Notes under the pieces: model-generated
The model's database searches: none
Told to the model about the DNA's origin: nothing
What the model saw: the letters and a program-made list of their open reading frames with translations, nothing else
In this document: piece by piece, positions 62,642 to 64,000 of the stretch
How the letters are laid out: the number at the start of each line of letters is the position of its first letter
How positions within the stretch are numbered: position 1 is the stretch's first letter
From: Rossellomorea sp036867415
GTDB lineage: Bacteria > Bacillota > Bacilli > Bacillales > Bacillaceae_B
Length of the DNA: 64,000 bases
Assembly: GCF_036867415.1 (NCBI RefSeq)
Contig: NZ_JBAJHU010000004.1
Span: 186,001-250,000, forward strand
Direction of reading: 5' to 3'
Translations under genes and position numbers: made by a program

Positions 62642-63118
62642 CTAGAAGTCCATATTCTGCCTTGAGGCGTTTCCTTGGTTATTGTTGCCCTGGTCATTTT
62701 TTTTCATCATGCCCTGGATTTTCTCGATTGCACCCGGTGCCAGGTCAAGCAGGCGGTCTATAAGATGAGTGCTTTCATCGAGATGAAGCATTTTGATTCC
62801 TCTGGAGCTGACGATCAGGAATGCAATCGGAGTGATGGACACCCCACCGCCGCTACCTCCGCCGAATGGTTGCTGCTTTGATGAACTTCCGCCCTCATTT
62901 CCGCCTTTTCCGCCTTCGGAATCACCGTTCTTGCTTTTGCCATCGATGCTGAATTCACTGCCTCCCGCAGCAAACCCAAAGCCTACTTTGGAGACGGTCA
63001 GGATGACACTCCCGTCCGGCGTCTCGACGGGGTCACCGATGATCGTATTGACATCGATCATCTCTTTTAAGTTTTCCATTGCAGTGGTCATTAGACCTTC
63101 AATAGGATGTTCAGACAT
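62642..63118 (-). CDS. ytfJ: Sporulation protein YtfJ (GerW family)
   Basis: YtfJ (158 residues) is of the GerW family: EGLMTTAMENLKEMIDVNTIIGDPVETPDGSVILTVSKVGFGFAAGGSEF at the start, then a Gly/Ser-rich linker (GGKGGNEGGSSSKQQPFGGGSGGG) and a second conserved segment VSITPIAFLIVSSRGIKMLHLDEST. Family members are spore-associated and affect germination. GAGGAGG lies before the ATG. It follows ytfI closely, so the two are cotranscribed. Confidence 0.93.
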   Translation of the reverse strand: MSEHPIEGLMTTAMENLKEMIDVNTIIGDPVETPDGSVILTVSKVGFGFAAGGSEFSIDGKSKNGDSEGGKGGNEGGSSSKQQPFGGGSGGGVSITPIAFLIVSSRGIKMLHLDESTHLIDRLLDLAPGAIEKIQGMMKKNDQGNNNQGNASRQNMDF

Positions 63119-63133
63119 GAAAAGTCCTCCTCA

Positions 63134-63847
63134 TTAAACTGATTGTTGTTTTTCTTCTGAGAGACGGGATAACATTTTCATCTTAAATTGAGCCCTGCCG
63201 CCCCTCCAGTACCGAAGTATCTTGAAACCTACTAGGATAGCATTCCCTATCCGAAACTGGATAATACATGAAAAGTGAGTCTGGATGATGGCTTTTTGGA
63301 AAGAAGGAACTACCTCCACGGATGGCTGTGTCTGAAGCCTCATATAGCCGCTGATCAGTCCGATGATGCTTCCTTTCAAAGCCCATATCGTCCCTGTTAT
63401 CGTTCCCGTGGCCGCTGCATCTCCTGATCCGAATAGCGTCTTCCAATGGACATGATCGATTTTGACTTTTTTCAAAAAGCTTCTGATGATTTTATGCATT
63501 CCCTTCACATGGATGAGAATCGCCTTAGTGTCATGTAAACTATTTATGAAGTCACTTGCGGTGATCTTCTTTTTAGACTCTTTTTCACTGGAAGGCTCGC
63601 TTTCCTTCCCGCGGATATTTTTTTCTTCCACCACAATATTCGGCCCATCATCATCAAGCTTTACCATGGGAACATCAAACGTATATCTCAGCAGTCCGAA
63701 CCAAGCCCTCAGCTTCACTTTGAAATGATCATTGTCATTTCCGTGATACAAAGATAGGGTAATGGTTAATTTCGTTAGGAGAATAAGAATGAATAAGAAT
63801 GATAAAAATGCCAGAATAATGAGTACTGCCCATACCCAACCGCTCAT
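63134..63847 (-). CDS. ytfI: DUF2953 membrane-anchored protein YtfI
   Basis: This 237-residue protein has one N-terminal span (about 2-26) and a largely extracytoplasmic or cytosolic domain of beta strands and amphipathic helices. DHVHWKTLFGSGDAAATGTITGTIWALKGSIIGLISGY is characteristic of DUF2953. It precedes ytfJ by 15 bases, as in B. subtilis; both are sporulation-linked by position. Start 63847 follows AAGGG; extension to 63883 lacks a site. Function unknown. Confidence 0.85.
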   Translation of the reverse strand: MSGWVWAVLIILAFLSFLFILILLTKLTITLSLYHGNDNDHFKVKLRAWFGLLRYTFDVPMVKLDDDGPNIVVEEKNIRGKESEPSSEKESKKKITASDFINSLHDTKAILIHVKGMHKIIRSFLKKVKIDHVHWKTLFGSGDAAATGTITGTIWALKGSIIGLISGYMRLQTQPSVEVVPSFQKAIIQTHFSCIIQFRIGNAILVGFKILRYWRGGRAQFKMKMLSRLSEEKQQSV

Positions 63848-63930
63848 TTTTTCACAACCCTTCAACTTTTCATTATGACCCAAGCAGGAAAAAATAACCC
63901 TTCCGCTTGAATTATTTATCCAAATTAAAC

Positions 63931-63968
63931 AAAAAAGGAACCCGCTCTGGTGAAAGAGCGAATTCCCT
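63931..63968 (-). terminator. Terminator of the gene entering from the right
   Basis: Stem GGAATTCGCTCT/AGAGCGGGTTCC (12 pairs, two wobbles) and six U on the minus strand, separating ytfI from the next gene. Confidence 0.8.
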
Positions 63969-63972
63969 ATTT

Positions 63973-64000
63973 CTATACTGCGGGCTTGAATTCCAGTTTC
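63973..64000 (-). CDS. 3' end of a gene, fragment only
   Basis: A minus-strand frame ending KLEFKPAV-TAG at 63973 sits directly before a terminator. Only nine codons are visible; gene order in B. subtilis suggests yteJ or sppA, but nothing here identifies it. Confidence 0.35.

Overview
The window is chromosomal DNA from a Gram-positive, endospore-forming member of the Bacillaceae. Gene order follows the Bacillus subtilis segment from thrS to ytfI almost gene for gene. Every cotranscribed pair I can check has Bacillus-type strong Shine-Dalgarno sites and frequent TTG/GTG starts, and there are sporulation genes (ytxC, ytaF, ytvI, ytrH, ytrI, ytfJ, YheC/D proteins). Genus assignment is inference: the HflKC pair and the abundant nested intergenic repeats argue against B. 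subtilis itself and fit a marine-type Bacillus relative. Most genes lie on the minus strand.

Layout. 1-2.2 kb: two divergent YheC/YheD ATP-grasp genes. 2.3-8.1 kb: a TVP38 membrane protein, ysdA, the infC-rpmI-rplT translation operon with its attenuator leader, thrS with a T-box leader, and ytxC. 8.2-12.1 kb: primosome genes dnaI and dnaB, nrdR, a conserved hypothetical, speD. 12.4-21.4 kb: gapB, a long repeat array, coaE-ytaF-mutM-polA, then hflK-hflC. 21.6-29.5 kb: phoPR, a MaoC-like hydratase, a gene-free stretch with 21-bp repeats, and the TCA genes citZ-icd-mdh. 30-39.4 kb: ytvI, fxsA, pfkA-pyk, accDA, and a malic enzyme with its overlapping GntR regulator. 39.5-49.1 kb: dnaE, ytrHI, nrnA, ytpI, ytoI, ytkL, ald. 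49.3-54.6 kb: an accessory block (NCS1 transporter, a 51-residue protein, a universal stress protein, a TauE permease, two glycosyltransferases). 54.7-64 kb: argGH, an EcsC protein, ackA, ytxK, tpx, ytfJ, ytfI.

Function. This is a central-carbon core: lower glycolysis (pfkA, pyk), gluconeogenesis (gapB), anaplerosis and NADPH (malic enzyme), citrate to oxaloacetate (citZ-icd-mdh), acetate overflow (ackA), fatty-acid initiation (accDA). It is mixed with replication and repair (dnaI, dnaB, dnaE, polA, mutM). Readable control sites fit this: a full-consensus CcpA cre upstream of ackA, a cre at the citZ start site, CcpN-type operators on gapB, a cre-like site before pfkA, and an ARG box before argG.

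The least explained material is intergenic. Five copies or fragments of a modular repeat occur. Complete copies have inner inverted ends related to CTGTTGATT...AATCAACAG, carry one to four ~125-bp hairpin units, and two are further enclosed by GGGACAAAA/TTTTGTCCC ends with a terminator-like hairpin. The hairpin units differ at paired positions in a compensatory way, so the folded structure appears to be maintained. This is the best candidate here for an incompletely described system.
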